Shown here: positions 1 to 7,765 of the stretch, piece by piece
Position numbering within the stretch: the stretch's first letter is position 1
Layout of the letters: the number at the start of each line of letters is the position of its first letter
Origin: M55B118 sp964501715
GTDB taxonomy: Bacteria; Bacillota_I; Bacilli_A; Izemoplasmatales; Izemoplasmataceae
Length of the DNA stretch: 64,000 nt
NCBI GenBank assembly: GCA_964501715.1
Contig: CAZCTR010000005.1
Location: 1-64,000 of the forward strand
Direction: 5' to 3'
The notes under the pieces: generated by a model
Database searches by the model: none
What the model was told of the DNA's origin: nothing
What the model saw: the letters and a program-made list of their open reading frames with translations, nothing else
Translations under genes and position numbers: made by a program

Positions 1-116
1 TTTTTGACAATCAATACAGTATACAACATTATAAAAGCGTTTTCCACCATAAATTCGTTTTCATGTCATTTACATTGAACTTATGGATAACCATGTAAAA
101 CCTTCTTTCGGATAGC

Positions 117-407
117 TTATCCTCCAAACACCCCTTGGTTATAAAGCAGCCATACCCCGAAAATAATCGCGGCGACGATGATGAGCTTCGAAAGGACCTT
201 GACCATGCTGATCATTCCCGCAATGACGATGATCAAGAACACCATCCCCCATACAAATTGCTCCGCGAACGAGAAATTGCTCACATAATTATAAGCACGG
301 TCGATGAGCGCCTGCATCGGAACAAGGTTTTCAAGGAACTGTAGAATCTGTCCGACTACGGGGATGTCTGATAAAAAAGAATCCGCTAAAACTATCAAGT
401 TGAACAT
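117..407 (-). CDS. small membrane protein downstream of recR
   Basis: Not recognised as a named family. The start ATG at 407 is preceded by GAGGTG about six bases upstream, and gives 96 residues. The N-terminal half is moderately hydrophobic with an amphipathic middle; the C-terminal half holds two closely spaced membrane segments (around residues 50-66 and 72-90). It lies 44 bases after recR on the same strand, so it is probably the last gene of the dnaX-ebfC-recR transcript. In Bacillus subtilis the gene bofA, encoding a small membrane protein, sits in the same region after recR. The C-terminal stretch has a vaguely similar hydrophobic pattern, but the likeness is too weak to name it. Confidence 0.6.
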   Translation of the reverse strand: MFNLIVLADSFLSDIPVVGQILQFLENLVPMQALIDRAYNYVSNFSFAEQFVWGMVFLIIVIAGMISMVKVLSKLIIVAAIIFGVWLLYNQGVFGG

Positions 408-451
408 GTGATTCACCTCATTTTATTTATAGTTTATAGGAACGCGGGCCC

Positions 452-1051
452 TCAGAATTCCTTGCGGCCTTCCAAGGCCTTGTTCAAGGTGATCTCATCA
501 GCATAGCTGATGTTTCCTCCCGCGGGCATTCCATAAGCGATACGGGTGATGAGCAAATCCGTGTTTTTCAGCAGTCTTTGAAGATAGAGGGCAGTGGTCT
601 CTCCTTCATCACTGAGGTTTGTTGCGAGTATCAGTTCTTTGTGTTCGCTTCTTTTGAGCCGTTTCAGCAACGGTTTGATAGACAAGTCCTCGGGACCGAC
701 ACCGTTGCTTGGTGAAAGCACACCGCCGAGCACGTGGTAAAGGCCGTCATAGGTCTTTGTTTTCTCGATCACCACGACATCTTTGCTTTCTTCGATGACA
801 AGAATCTTGGAAGGGTCACGGTTAGGGTCCTTGCATATACGGCATATCTTCTGATCTGTCAGGTGGCCGCACTGTTCACAAGGCTTGATTTCCTCACGGA
901 CACGCTTCAAGGTGTCCATGAATCCCGCGTAGTCTTCATCATTGAATTGGTTGATCGTGTAAAGGGCATAACGCTCGGCGGTTTTCCTTCCGACCCCGGG
1001 ATATCGCCTGAACGCTTCGATCAGGGATTCAAGGGCTTCGGGATATTCCAT
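452..1051 (-). CDS. recR: recombination mediator RecR
   Basis: RecR acts with RecF and RecO to load RecA on gapped DNA. The 199-residue length is standard. The sequence shows the helix-hairpin-helix PGVGRKTAERYAL (residues 18-30), a four-cysteine zinc site at residues 58, 61, 70 and 73, and a Toprim domain starting near ILVIEESKDV (about residue 83). A GGGAGGG about ten bases before the ATG serves as ribosome site and lies inside the end of ebfC. The order dnaX-ebfC-recR is conserved across Bacillota. recF is also in this window (25.7-26.8 kb); recO is not. Confidence 0.97.
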   Translation of the reverse strand: MEYPEALESLIEAFRRYPGVGRKTAERYALYTINQFNDEDYAGFMDTLKRVREEIKPCEQCGHLTDQKICRICKDPNRDPSKILVIEESKDVVVIEKTKTYDGLYHVLGGVLSPSNGVGPEDLSIKPLLKRLKRSEHKELILATNLSDEGETTALYLQRLLKNTDLLITRIAYGMPAGGNISYADEITLNKALEGRKEF

Positions 1052-1054
1052 GGT

Positions 1055-1366
1055 CTAAAACCCTCCCGGAAGACCGCCGAGACCTTGTGTGAACTGCCCC
1101 ATGGTTTCCTGCGTCTCCTCATCGATCTTCCGCATGCAGTCATTCACTGCCGCGGTGATGGTGTCTTGTAGCATTTCAAGGTCCTCCGGAAGGTCGAAGG
1201 CCTCTTTATCGACCGTCATGTCCTGCATGACTTTCGCGCCGTTGAACTCGACCTTAACGGCTCCTCCGCCTGCTTGACCGTAAAAGGTCGAAGCTTCCAG
1301 TTCTTTCTGGGCTTTTTGCATTTCCTTTTGCATCTGCTGCAGTTTCTTTACCATACCTGGGTTCAT
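1055..1366 (-). CDS. ebfC: YbaB/EbfC family nucleoid-associated protein
   Basis: A small DNA-binding dimer of the YbaB/EbfC family, 103 residues, the usual size. The N-terminus is a charged coiled helix (KKLQQMQKEMQKAQKEL), followed by the typical VKVEFNGAKVMQDMTVD beta region, and the protein ends in a Gly/Pro-rich tail. AAGGAGAG lies nine bases before the ATG. It sits between dnaX and recR with very short gaps, the classic arrangement. The family is associated with the nucleoid and with recombination; its exact role is unsettled. Confidence 0.95.
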   Translation of the reverse strand: MNPGMVKKLQQMQKEMQKAQKELEASTFYGQAGGGAVKVEFNGAKVMQDMTVDKEAFDLPEDLEMLQDTITAAVNDCMRKIDEETQETMGQFTQGLGGLPGGF

Positions 1367-1370
1367 GGTT

Positions 1371-3347
1371 TCACTCTCCTTTCTTTTCTTTGACGATTTC
1401 CCCGAAATATTTCTTGGCCTCTTTCACACCACTGCTTGTGACATCGTCATACCCCTCTTCTTCCTGAGGGATTTCGACAAGCCGGGGGTGATTGATCGGC
1501 TCCAGTGTGATGAATGACGCAGTACCCTGCTGGCTACGGAATTTCTGGATGAACTCTTTTGAGATCCTGTCCCAAACGTCCTTGGGCAAGGCCATGAACA
1601 TCATCCGTCTTCCGAAATAAGCTTCCAAGATGGATAGCAGCTTGCGTTTGATCGAGGGTTGCATCAACCGGTTGCACACGACCGGGGAATCATAAGACAC
1701 TATGATCATGACCCCGTTGGTCGCGGCGAGGGTCCCATCGGTGATCATCTTGGCATAATCCAGGTCGTCCGCATCCACGAAGCGCTCTATGTCATACCAT
1801 TTTTTCACCATGTCAATCTTGATTTCACGGTCGCCTGTGTTGAGAACATCCTCCACAAAATGAATGTCGAATGTCCGATAGCTCTTTTTGGTATATTTCT
1901 CATAGAGGAATTCGAACTTGTCCTTTTCAGCGGTATGCGCCTCGTTTTTCTCCTGGGTGTTTTCTTCCGGTTTGGTCTTTGCAGTCTCGCTTTCAGCTTC
2001 CTCATCTTTTGCTTCCTGTTCCGAAAAGGATAATGACGAAGCCGTCCCGGGTTTATCTTCGGTTTCTGCCTGTTCCCTGTCAGGGGTGTTCTCCATCGCA
2101 TCGAAGACTTTGTCCGCGGGCGAGGATGACTTGTTCTCCTCCTGGGTGCGTGAAGGTTCGAAAGTCCCATTTTCAAGGCCGTTTTCCAACGTATCGACTT
2201 TCTTTTCCAGACGCTCTATGGACGCTTTCGCCTCATCCATGTCCCGTCGGTTCTTCGAGGTCTCTTTCAATGCGTCATCGACCATTTTTATGAAGGCCAA
2301 TTCTAGATAGATCTTGCCTTCCGTCGCAAATCGCATCGATTGCCTGGTTTCGTTCAATACGTCCATATAGTGAAAGAGAACCGGATTGGAACTGCTTTCG
2401 GTCAGTTCCTTGAACTGTGTCAGACCGAAAAGCGATTTCCCTTCAAAGTCTCCGGTGTTTTTCACATAAAGCACGTCCCGGTAGAAGGTGATGAGGTCGT
2501 TGATGATGTTCTGGCTTTCCTTCCCTTCCTCGATCAAGCGGTTGAGCGCATGGAGGGCCTTGACCGCGTCCTCGGCTTCGATCGCCTTGGCGATCTCGAG
2601 GATGGTCTCCTCCGCGACAGTTCCCTTGATGGCATGGATGGCTTCTTTCTTGATGGTGCCTTCACTGAATGCCAGGACTTGGTCGAGCAGGCTGATGGCA
2701 TCCCGCATGCCTCCATCAGAGGATTCGATGATCAGTCTTTTGGCATCGTCCTCGATATCAATGCCCTCTTTTTCGATGATGAGGTCGAGACGTTTCGTCA
2801 TCTCCGAGAACTGGATGCCTCGGAAATCAAAGCGTTGACAGCGGGAATGGATGGTAGAAGGGACCTTGTGCGGTTCTGTGGTCGCAAGAATGAAAATGGC
2901 ATGTTTCGGTGGTTCCTCAAGTGTTTTAAGAAGCGCGTTAAACGCCCCTGTTGAGAGCATGTGGACTTCGTCGATGATATAGACTTTGTATTTGCCGACA
3001 CCCGGCATATATTTCACTTTGTCACGAATCTCTCGGATTTCATCGACACCGTTGTTGCTTGCGGCGTCGATCTCGATGACATCGTTGATCATGTTTTCAT
3101 CAATTGCTTTGCAAATGTCGCATGTGTTGCAGGGATTCTTCACCGGCGCATTTTCACAATTGACCGCTTTCGCGATGATTTTGGCGACACTTGTCTTCCC
3201 GGTCCCGCGGGGACCGCTGAAAAGATAGGCGTGTGCCAACTTGTTTTTAGAGAGGGCGTTCTTGAACGTCCTCGTAATATGTTCTTGCCCTGCGACTTCA
3301 TCGAAATCACGAGGCCTGTAGGTTCTGTATAAGGCTTTGTAGGCCAT
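1371..3347 (-). CDS. dnaX: DNA polymerase III subunit gamma/tau
   Basis: Clamp-loader ATPase subunit that helps load the DnaN sliding clamp. From the ATG at 3347 (GAGGG five bases upstream; a GTG four codons earlier contains the ribosome site itself and is unlikely) it has 658 residues. Seen: Walker A GPRGTGKT (residues 45-52), zinc-binding cysteines at 64, 73, 76 and 79, DEVH (126-129), and the sensor-1 region ATTEPHKVPSTIHSRCQRF. A long acidic, low-complexity linker (roughly residues 375-470, rich in E, K, S and T) leads to the C-terminal tau domain, which normally binds helicase and polymerase. First of the dnaX-ebfC-recR set. Confidence 0.97.
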   Translation of the reverse strand: MAYKALYRTYRPRDFDEVAGQEHITRTFKNALSKNKLAHAYLFSGPRGTGKTSVAKIIAKAVNCENAPVKNPCNTCDICKAIDENMINDVIEIDAASNNGVDEIREIRDKVKYMPGVGKYKVYIIDEVHMLSTGAFNALLKTLEEPPKHAIFILATTEPHKVPSTIHSRCQRFDFRGIQFSEMTKRLDLIIEKEGIDIEDDAKRLIIESSDGGMRDAISLLDQVLAFSEGTIKKEAIHAIKGTVAEETILEIAKAIEAEDAVKALHALNRLIEEGKESQNIINDLITFYRDVLYVKNTGDFEGKSLFGLTQFKELTESSSNPVLFHYMDVLNETRQSMRFATEGKIYLELAFIKMVDDALKETSKNRRDMDEAKASIERLEKKVDTLENGLENGTFEPSRTQEENKSSSPADKVFDAMENTPDREQAETEDKPGTASSLSFSEQEAKDEEAESETAKTKPEENTQEKNEAHTAEKDKFEFLYEKYTKKSYRTFDIHFVEDVLNTGDREIKIDMVKKWYDIERFVDADDLDYAKMITDGTLAATNGVMIIVSYDSPVVCNRLMQPSIKRKLLSILEAYFGRRMMFMALPKDVWDRISKEFIQKFRSQQGTASFITLEPINHPRLVEIPQEEEGYDDVTSSGVKEAKKYFGEIVKEKKGE

Positions 3348-3355
3348 GTTATCCC

Positions 3356-3853
3356 TCACTTACGCGGCGCTTTGTATTTTTCACGCAGCTGCTTCGTCTT
3401 TTCAATCACGACATCGGCGGGTACCTTGTTGTCTTGGTCATCCTTGAACCGTGCTTTCAATGTTTCATAGTTCAAAGTCGCGCTCTCCCCGTCACGGAAT
3501 ACCTTGTAAGCGTCCTCCAGAAGTTTTTGGAACTTTTCATTCTCCTTGAGTTGTTTGAAATCCTCTTTCTCATATTCCAATTGCTGCTTCACGGCTCTTG
3601 ACACCTCAAAGAGGAATTCCTTCTCTTCGCTGACCGAATCCATTTTACTGTAAAGTTTGTCCGACATGGTGTTGTAGAACCATAAAAACAACGTCACAAA
3701 AATCGGTAGATACCAAAATTCCATGACGGATTCCCAAAAGGGGTTCTCGCGCCATAGAACTTCTATCAAACCATATATGAACAATGCAAGTGATGCTGAT
3801 ATCAGCACCCTCACGTAATAGTCTATACCTTTTTTCAATCGAAACGGTTGCAT
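3356..3853 (-). CDS. membrane protein of unknown function upstream of dnaX
   Basis: Not recognised. The ATG at 3853 is preceded by GGGTGA at good spacing; an upstream in-frame ATG would place the -10 box inside the coding region. The 165-residue protein has two membrane segments near the N-terminus (about residues 17-34 and 45-62), then a long charged helical cytoplasmic tail with a run of K/E-rich sequence that could form a coiled coil. It ends eight bases before the dnaX ATG, so the two are likely co-transcribed. No catalytic motif is visible. Confidence 0.7.
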   Translation of the reverse strand: MQPFRLKKGIDYYVRVLISASLALFIYGLIEVLWRENPFWESVMEFWYLPIFVTLFLWFYNTMSDKLYSKMDSVSEEKEFLFEVSRAVKQQLEYEKEDFKQLKENEKFQKLLEDAYKVFRDGESATLNYETLKARFKDDQDNKVPADVVIEKTKQLREKYKAPRK

Positions 3854-3871
3854 ATGAATCACCCAATACGT

Positions 3872-3904
3872 ATTATACAATAAAACACCCGATTATGATA
3901 TAAT
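3872..3904. promoter_or_regulatory. divergent -10 elements between the membrane protein gene and mnmE
   Basis: Two consensus TATAAT boxes face away from each other: minus strand at 3877-3872 and plus strand at 3899-3904. Both lie so close to the ribosome sites that transcripts would begin at or just before the Shine-Dalgarno sequence. The -35 elements are poor. The positions are seen directly; the promoter activity is inferred. Confidence 0.5.
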
Positions 3905-3921
3905 TAATTTAGGTGATAACC

Positions 3922-5271
3922 ATGACTTATGACACCATAGCCGCTATATCAACAGCGTTAGGACCAAGTGCGATAAACATCGTAAGAATGAGCGGAAACG
4001 ATGTTTTTTCTATTATGGATAAAATCTTCAAGGGACCCGGTTTGGCATCCGCGCGAAGCCATACCATCCATTATGGTAAAATCATGGATGGTGACAGACA
4101 GATCGATGAAGTGCTTGTGAATGTATTCAAACCGCCGAAGACCTTCACGGCTGAACCCATGATCGAGATCAATTGCCATGGCGGATCGTATGTCGCACAG
4201 AGAATACTCGAGCTTTTGCTCGCTCACGGAGCCCGTTTGGCCGAGCGCGGCGAATTCACGGAACGGGCCTATCTGAACGGGAGAATCGACCTTACTCAGG
4301 CCGAAAGCGTACTCGACATCATCGAAGCGCGCAGTGATTATTCCCTGACACTAGCCAACAAAGGGCTTGACGGAGAAGTATACCGTTTGGTCAACAACCT
4401 GAGAGAAGACCTTCTTCAAATCGTCGCCCAGATCGAAGTGAACATCGACTACCCGGAGTATGACGATGTCGACACCCTCACTACAGATGTCCTTCTTCCG
4501 AAGATACAAGCTTTGCGTGAGAAAATTTCAGATATACTCGGTACCGCACGGGTCGGGAAAATCATACGCGAAGGCATCAAGACCGTCATCATCGGCAGAC
4601 CCAATGTCGGAAAATCAAGCGTCTTGAACGCACTTTTGCGTGAGGACAAGGCGATTGTCACGGAAATCCAGGGAACAACCAGAGACGTTGTGGAAGGGGA
4701 AATCAACATCGGCGGCCTTGTTCTGAGACTCATGGATACCGCAGGCATCCGTGATTCCGATGACCTGATTGAAAGAATGGGCATCGACAAGACTAAGAAA
4801 ATGATCGAGGAAGCCGACCTTGTTCTGTATGTGCTTGACAACAACGAAGCCTTGAAAGATGAAGACGAGCAACTTCTTAAGCTCACCGAACATAAGAAAC
4901 GGATCATCATCATCAACAAGATCGACCTTGAAAACAAACTCAACCACAATCTGAATGACAGTGTTCAGATCAGCGCGCTTCACAACAAGGGCATCGATGC
5001 CCTCGAGAAAAAAATCGAAACGCTTTTCTTGAAAGGTGATTTGTCGGTGGAAAACGATACTTTCCTGTCAAACACACGCCATATCGCCAAGATGCGGCAA
5101 GTGCAATCGATGCTCGATGATGCCGAAGCTTCCGCGAAAGACTCCATGCCGGTCGATGTCATAGAGATCGACCTCAGAAGTGCGTGGGATACCTTGGGCG
5201 AGATCATCGGCAAAAGCGCGCAAACGGAATTGCTCGACGAGCTCTTCTCGAGGTTCTGCCTCGGAAAATAG
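3922..5271 (+). CDS. mnmE: tRNA modification GTPase MnmE
   Basis: With MnmG, MnmE makes the carboxymethylaminomethyl group on the wobble uridine of several tRNAs. The 449 residues include the N-terminal folate-binding domain (TIAAISTALGPSAINIVRMSG), a GTPase domain with GRPNVGKS near residue 224, DTAG near 270 and NKID near 331, and the C-terminal FCLGK motif whose cysteine is characteristic. The start ATG is set by AGGTGA at 3911-3916; a GTG three codons earlier overlaps that site. In many Bacillota mnmE follows jag and precedes mnmG. Here jag is 28 kb away and mnmG is not in the window. Confidence 0.97.
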   Translation: MTYDTIAAISTALGPSAINIVRMSGNDVFSIMDKIFKGPGLASARSHTIHYGKIMDGDRQIDEVLVNVFKPPKTFTAEPMIEINCHGGSYVAQRILELLLAHGARLAERGEFTERAYLNGRIDLTQAESVLDIIEARSDYSLTLANKGLDGEVYRLVNNLREDLLQIVAQIEVNIDYPEYDDVDTLTTDVLLPKIQALREKISDILGTARVGKIIREGIKTVIIGRPNVGKSSVLNALLREDKAIVTEIQGTTRDVVEGEINIGGLVLRLMDTAGIRDSDDLIERMGIDKTKKMIEEADLVLYVLDNNEALKDEDEQLLKLTEHKKRIIIINKIDLENKLNHNLNDSVQISALHNKGIDALEKKIETLFLKGDLSVENDTFLSNTRHIAKMRQVQSMLDDAEASAKDSMPVDVIEIDLRSAWDTLGEIIGKSAQTELLDELFSRFCLGK

Positions 5272-6072
5272 TCATTCGTCAAAACGGTGTTTCACACCAT
5301 CTTTCTCCCATCCCAGCACATTGTCCAACTTTACATTGGCCGCCGCTCTGAAAATGGATTTATCGATGTCCTGGTGCTGTTTCTTGAGCGTGTCGATCAG
5401 TGATTTGACCTCCGCGCGTTTGGAAGCCGTCTCTCCGGCGGCCACCTGACACCCACAATCCATCGGGTCGATGCCGTTCCTATGCATGATACGCTTTACA
5501 TCCTCCTCGCGGATGAAATACAAGGGGCGGACAAGGTCGATGCCTTCAAAATTCTTCGACGAGACTTTCGGCAGCATTGTTTTGAATGTCCCGGAATAAA
5601 ACAAGTTGAGAAGGGTCGTCTCGATGACATCGTCATAGTGATGCCCAAGCGCAAGCTTGTTGCACCCGTGTTTTTCTGCAAGGGTGTAAAGGATTCCCCT
5701 TCTCATGCGGGCGCACAAATAACAAGGATAATCAGGCGCCTTCTTCTGTACGACATCGAACACGGCCTTGTCTTCCACTACGAGGTCCAAACCGAGTTCA
5801 CCCGCGTTTTCAATCGCTTTTTTCCGGGTCCATTCCGCGTAGCCCGGGTCCATCATGATAAAGACCACCTCGAAATCGACAAGCGGGTGTCTCAACAGCT
5901 CCTTGAGCATTCTTGCGAGAAGAAGCGAGTCCTTCCCGCCGCTCACCGCGACCGCGACTTTGTCACCATCCTCTATCAAATTGTACTCCTTGATGCCTTT
6001 TATGAACTTCGACCATAATTCCTTGCGATATTTCTTGATCATGTCCTTTTGAAAATCCTGTTCTGTTTTCAT
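5272..6072 (-). CDS. TtcA-like tRNA 2-thiolation ATP pyrophosphatase
   Basis: Member of the adenine nucleotide alpha-hydrolase superfamily that adenylates a tRNA base before sulfur transfer. Seen: PP-loop SGGKDS (residues 44-49), the CxxC pair CYLC (117-120), GHHYDD (143-148), and a later DCGC. This is the cysteine pattern of TtcA, whose fold holds an iron-sulfur cluster. The start ATG at 6072 has GGAGGCG seven bases upstream; an upstream in-frame ATG overlaps a likely -10. It converges with mnmE with no intergenic base between the stop codons. The family also contains TtuA-type thiolases, so the exact tRNA position is uncertain. Confidence 0.88.
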   Translation of the reverse strand: MKTEQDFQKDMIKKYRKELWSKFIKGIKEYNLIEDGDKVAVAVSGGKDSLLLARMLKELLRHPLVDFEVVFIMMDPGYAEWTRKKAIENAGELGLDLVVEDKAVFDVVQKKAPDYPCYLCARMRRGILYTLAEKHGCNKLALGHHYDDVIETTLLNLFYSGTFKTMLPKVSSKNFEGIDLVRPLYFIREEDVKRIMHRNGIDPMDCGCQVAAGETASKRAEVKSLIDTLKKQHQDIDKSIFRAAANVKLDNVLGWEKDGVKHRFDE

Positions 6073-6184
6073 AAAACTCGCCTCCGAATCATACACACTA
6101 TATCAAAACTCCAGAATTCTACCAAATATACCTCCATAATTTTATATAATTAAAATTAATTTGGGTTAATTTGAATTATTTTAA

Positions 6185-6213
6185 TTGAATTTTAATGAAT
6201 TCGGGTGTATACT
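6185..6213 (+). promoter_or_regulatory. promoter of the NfeD-RDD-SPFH operon
   Basis: TTGAAT (6185-6190), a 17-base spacer and TATACT (6208-6213) form a strong housekeeping-type promoter. Upstream, 6110-6184 is almost pure A/T with repeated AATT-rich tracts that could act as an UP element or bend. The transcript would start near 6220, just before the GGAGGTG ribosome site at 6231. Confidence 0.75.
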
Positions 6214-6243
6214 GACATCATCAAGATTATGGAGGTGAGTGCC

Positions 6244-6633
6244 GTGGGATTTAAGTGGACATCAAGAAAACCCAACAAAGGCAAAGCCACATTGTACGAA
6301 TCCAACATCACACTCAACAAAAGCGCAAGCGCCCATTTCGAGCACGCCTACAGCGTCCTGCTCGGATTGGACAAAGATTCAAAGCGAATCGCCATCAAAC
6401 CTGTCACCAAACAGGAATATGAACGGGGCACCATCCCTGAAGAGAAACGCCATAAGATCACGGTGCGCTCAAGTTATGCCAGGGTATCCAACAAGCGTTT
6501 CATGGAAGAGGTGTCAGAAACCGCCAACCTCGACCTCCATGAGAACAACGCCTTCAAATTCGACACGACCTGGAGTGACGAGGACGACGCACTCATCATC
6601 GACCTTAACCAGAAAGGGGAGACACTAAGATGA
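6244..6633 (+). CDS. uncharacterised small protein, first gene of the NfeD/SPFH operon
   Basis: Not recognised. A GTG at 6244, six bases after GGAGGTG (6231-6237), starts a 129-residue soluble protein with no membrane segment or signal peptide. It is rich in K, E, S and D. Visible stretches are ITLNKSASAHFEHAYSVLLG near residue 23, then a beta-rich middle, then an acidic end (DEDDALIIDLNQKG). The pattern resembles a small alpha/beta DNA-binding or scaffold domain, but no specific motif supports this. Its stop overlaps the nfeD ATG (ATGA), so it is translationally coupled to a membrane-microdomain operon. An upstream ATG at 6229 covers the ribosome site and is rejected. Confidence 0.75.
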   Translation: MGFKWTSRKPNKGKATLYESNITLNKSASAHFEHAYSVLLGLDKDSKRIAIKPVTKQEYERGTIPEEKRHKITVRSSYARVSNKRFMEEVSETANLDLHENNAFKFDTTWSDEDDALIIDLNQKGETLR

Positions 6634-7064
6634 CTGAATCCATCATGATCATCATCTGGTTCGCGGTCATATTGATCGCCGCATTCATCGAAATCACCAC
6701 CATGGACCTCACCAGCATCTGGTTCGCCATCAGTGCGGTGGTCGCCTTCATCCTCGCTATCATCGGGGCTGAAATCATCTGGCAGATCCTGTCTTTCATT
6801 GTCATTTCGACCATCCTGCTTCTGAGTGTCCGTCCGCTCGTGAAGAACTATTTCCGCACGAATATCGTGGGAACGAACGCCGACGCGCTTGTTGGGAAAG
6901 TGGCCACCTGTACCAAGGAGATCCTTCCCAATGACCGCGGGGAAGTCAAAGTGGACGGCAAATATTGGACCGCTATCGCCTCGGGGGATGACCCCATCCA
7001 TGTAGGCGACAAAGTCGAAATCCTTGCTATCGAAGGGGTCAAACTCATCGTGGTGAAAGCATGA
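6630..7064 (+). CDS. NfeD family membrane protein
   Basis: Short NfeD-type protein, 144 residues: two or three N-terminal membrane helices (roughly residues 5-24, 30-46, 48-66) followed by an OB-fold beta domain (about 78-144, with ALVGKVATCTKEI and GDKVEILAIEGVKLIVVKA). The long form's N-terminal protease domain is absent. NfeD proteins are usually encoded beside SPFH/flotillin-type proteins and are thought to work with them in membrane domains; here the SPFH gene is two genes downstream. Its start overlaps the upstream stop, and its stop overlaps the next ATG. Confidence 0.9.
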   Translation: MTESIMIIIWFAVILIAAFIEITTMDLTSIWFAISAVVAFILAIIGAEIIWQILSFIVISTILLLSVRPLVKNYFRTNIVGTNADALVGKVATCTKEILPNDRGEVKVDGKYWTAIASGDDPIHVGDKVEILAIEGVKLIVVKA

Positions 7065-7735
7065 CCGCAGCTGGTGGCATACTCATACGCAGGATCGGTA
7101 GTTTCGTCATAGACATAATTGCCATCGCCCTGATTGTCAATTTCTCTTTCACCATGCTTGCAGGCCCAATTATCCAAGAAGTGATCGGCTATGAAGAGGG
7201 GATGCTCGGAGAGCTCATCAGCGAATCCGATGAATACACGGACCAGCGTGAAACCTACGAGGACAAGCTGGAAAACGATCCCGAATACACCCAAGCGGAT
7301 TTCGATGAGGATATCGCCGAGCTCGATGAAGCCTACAACGAACGCAACCAGACCGCGATGTCCTATATTTACTGGGCCATTTTCTACCACTGGGTCCTCA
7401 CAACTCTGTTATACTATGTGTACAATGTCATCATGAAAGGACAGACGTTCGGACGAAGGTTTTTGAAACTATACATGAGCGGCCGCATCAATTGGTGGAC
7501 CCTCCTCATGCGCGAAGTCCTCTGGAAGTCGTTCTTCTGGGTTTTCATAGGCATTTTCGCTTCATCGCTCTTCACACTGGGGTTCTTGTTCCAGTCATTC
7601 CTATGGGTCGTTTTGCTACCCATAGGCATATGGACCGACATTGTGATGATTCTTTCCACAAGGGACAAAAAGACGCTCAGGGACAAGCTTTCAGGCACCC
7701 GTGTTCTGCTCAAGGATATCATCTATCCTTTTTAA
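7061..7735 (+). CDS. RDD family membrane protein
   Basis: RDD-domain protein of 224 residues. The opening ILIRRIGSFVIDIIAIALIV matches the family's first helix with its conserved arginine and aspartate. Two further helices lie at about residues 103-125 and 150-200. Between helices one and two is an unusually acidic loop (about residues 45-95), likely facing outside. RDD proteins are of unknown general function; some are linked to ion transport. Translationally coupled to nfeD by an ATGA overlap and followed by the SPFH gene. A second RDD protein is encoded at 10.6 kb. Confidence 0.85.
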   Translation: MTAAGGILIRRIGSFVIDIIAIALIVNFSFTMLAGPIIQEVIGYEEGMLGELISESDEYTDQRETYEDKLENDPEYTQADFDEDIAELDEAYNERNQTAMSYIYWAIFYHWVLTTLLYYVYNVIMKGQTFGRRFLKLYMSGRINWWTLLMREVLWKSFFWVFIGIFASSLFTLGFLFQSFLWVVLLPIGIWTDIVMILSTRDKKTLRDKLSGTRVLLKDIIYPF

Positions 7736-7765
7736 CCCATAATCCAATCCAAGGAGGATTCAATC

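Noticed and set aside
4..32. TTGACA at the left edge as a rightward promoter
   Set aside because: No acceptable -10 at 16-18 bases and no rightward gene or RNA structure follows within the first 3.8 kb.
1..116. Possible small RNA (such as SRP RNA) at the left edge near dnaX
   Set aside because: No SRP Alu or GGAA-loop motif and no stable long hairpin; just A/T-rich sequence downstream of the recR operon.
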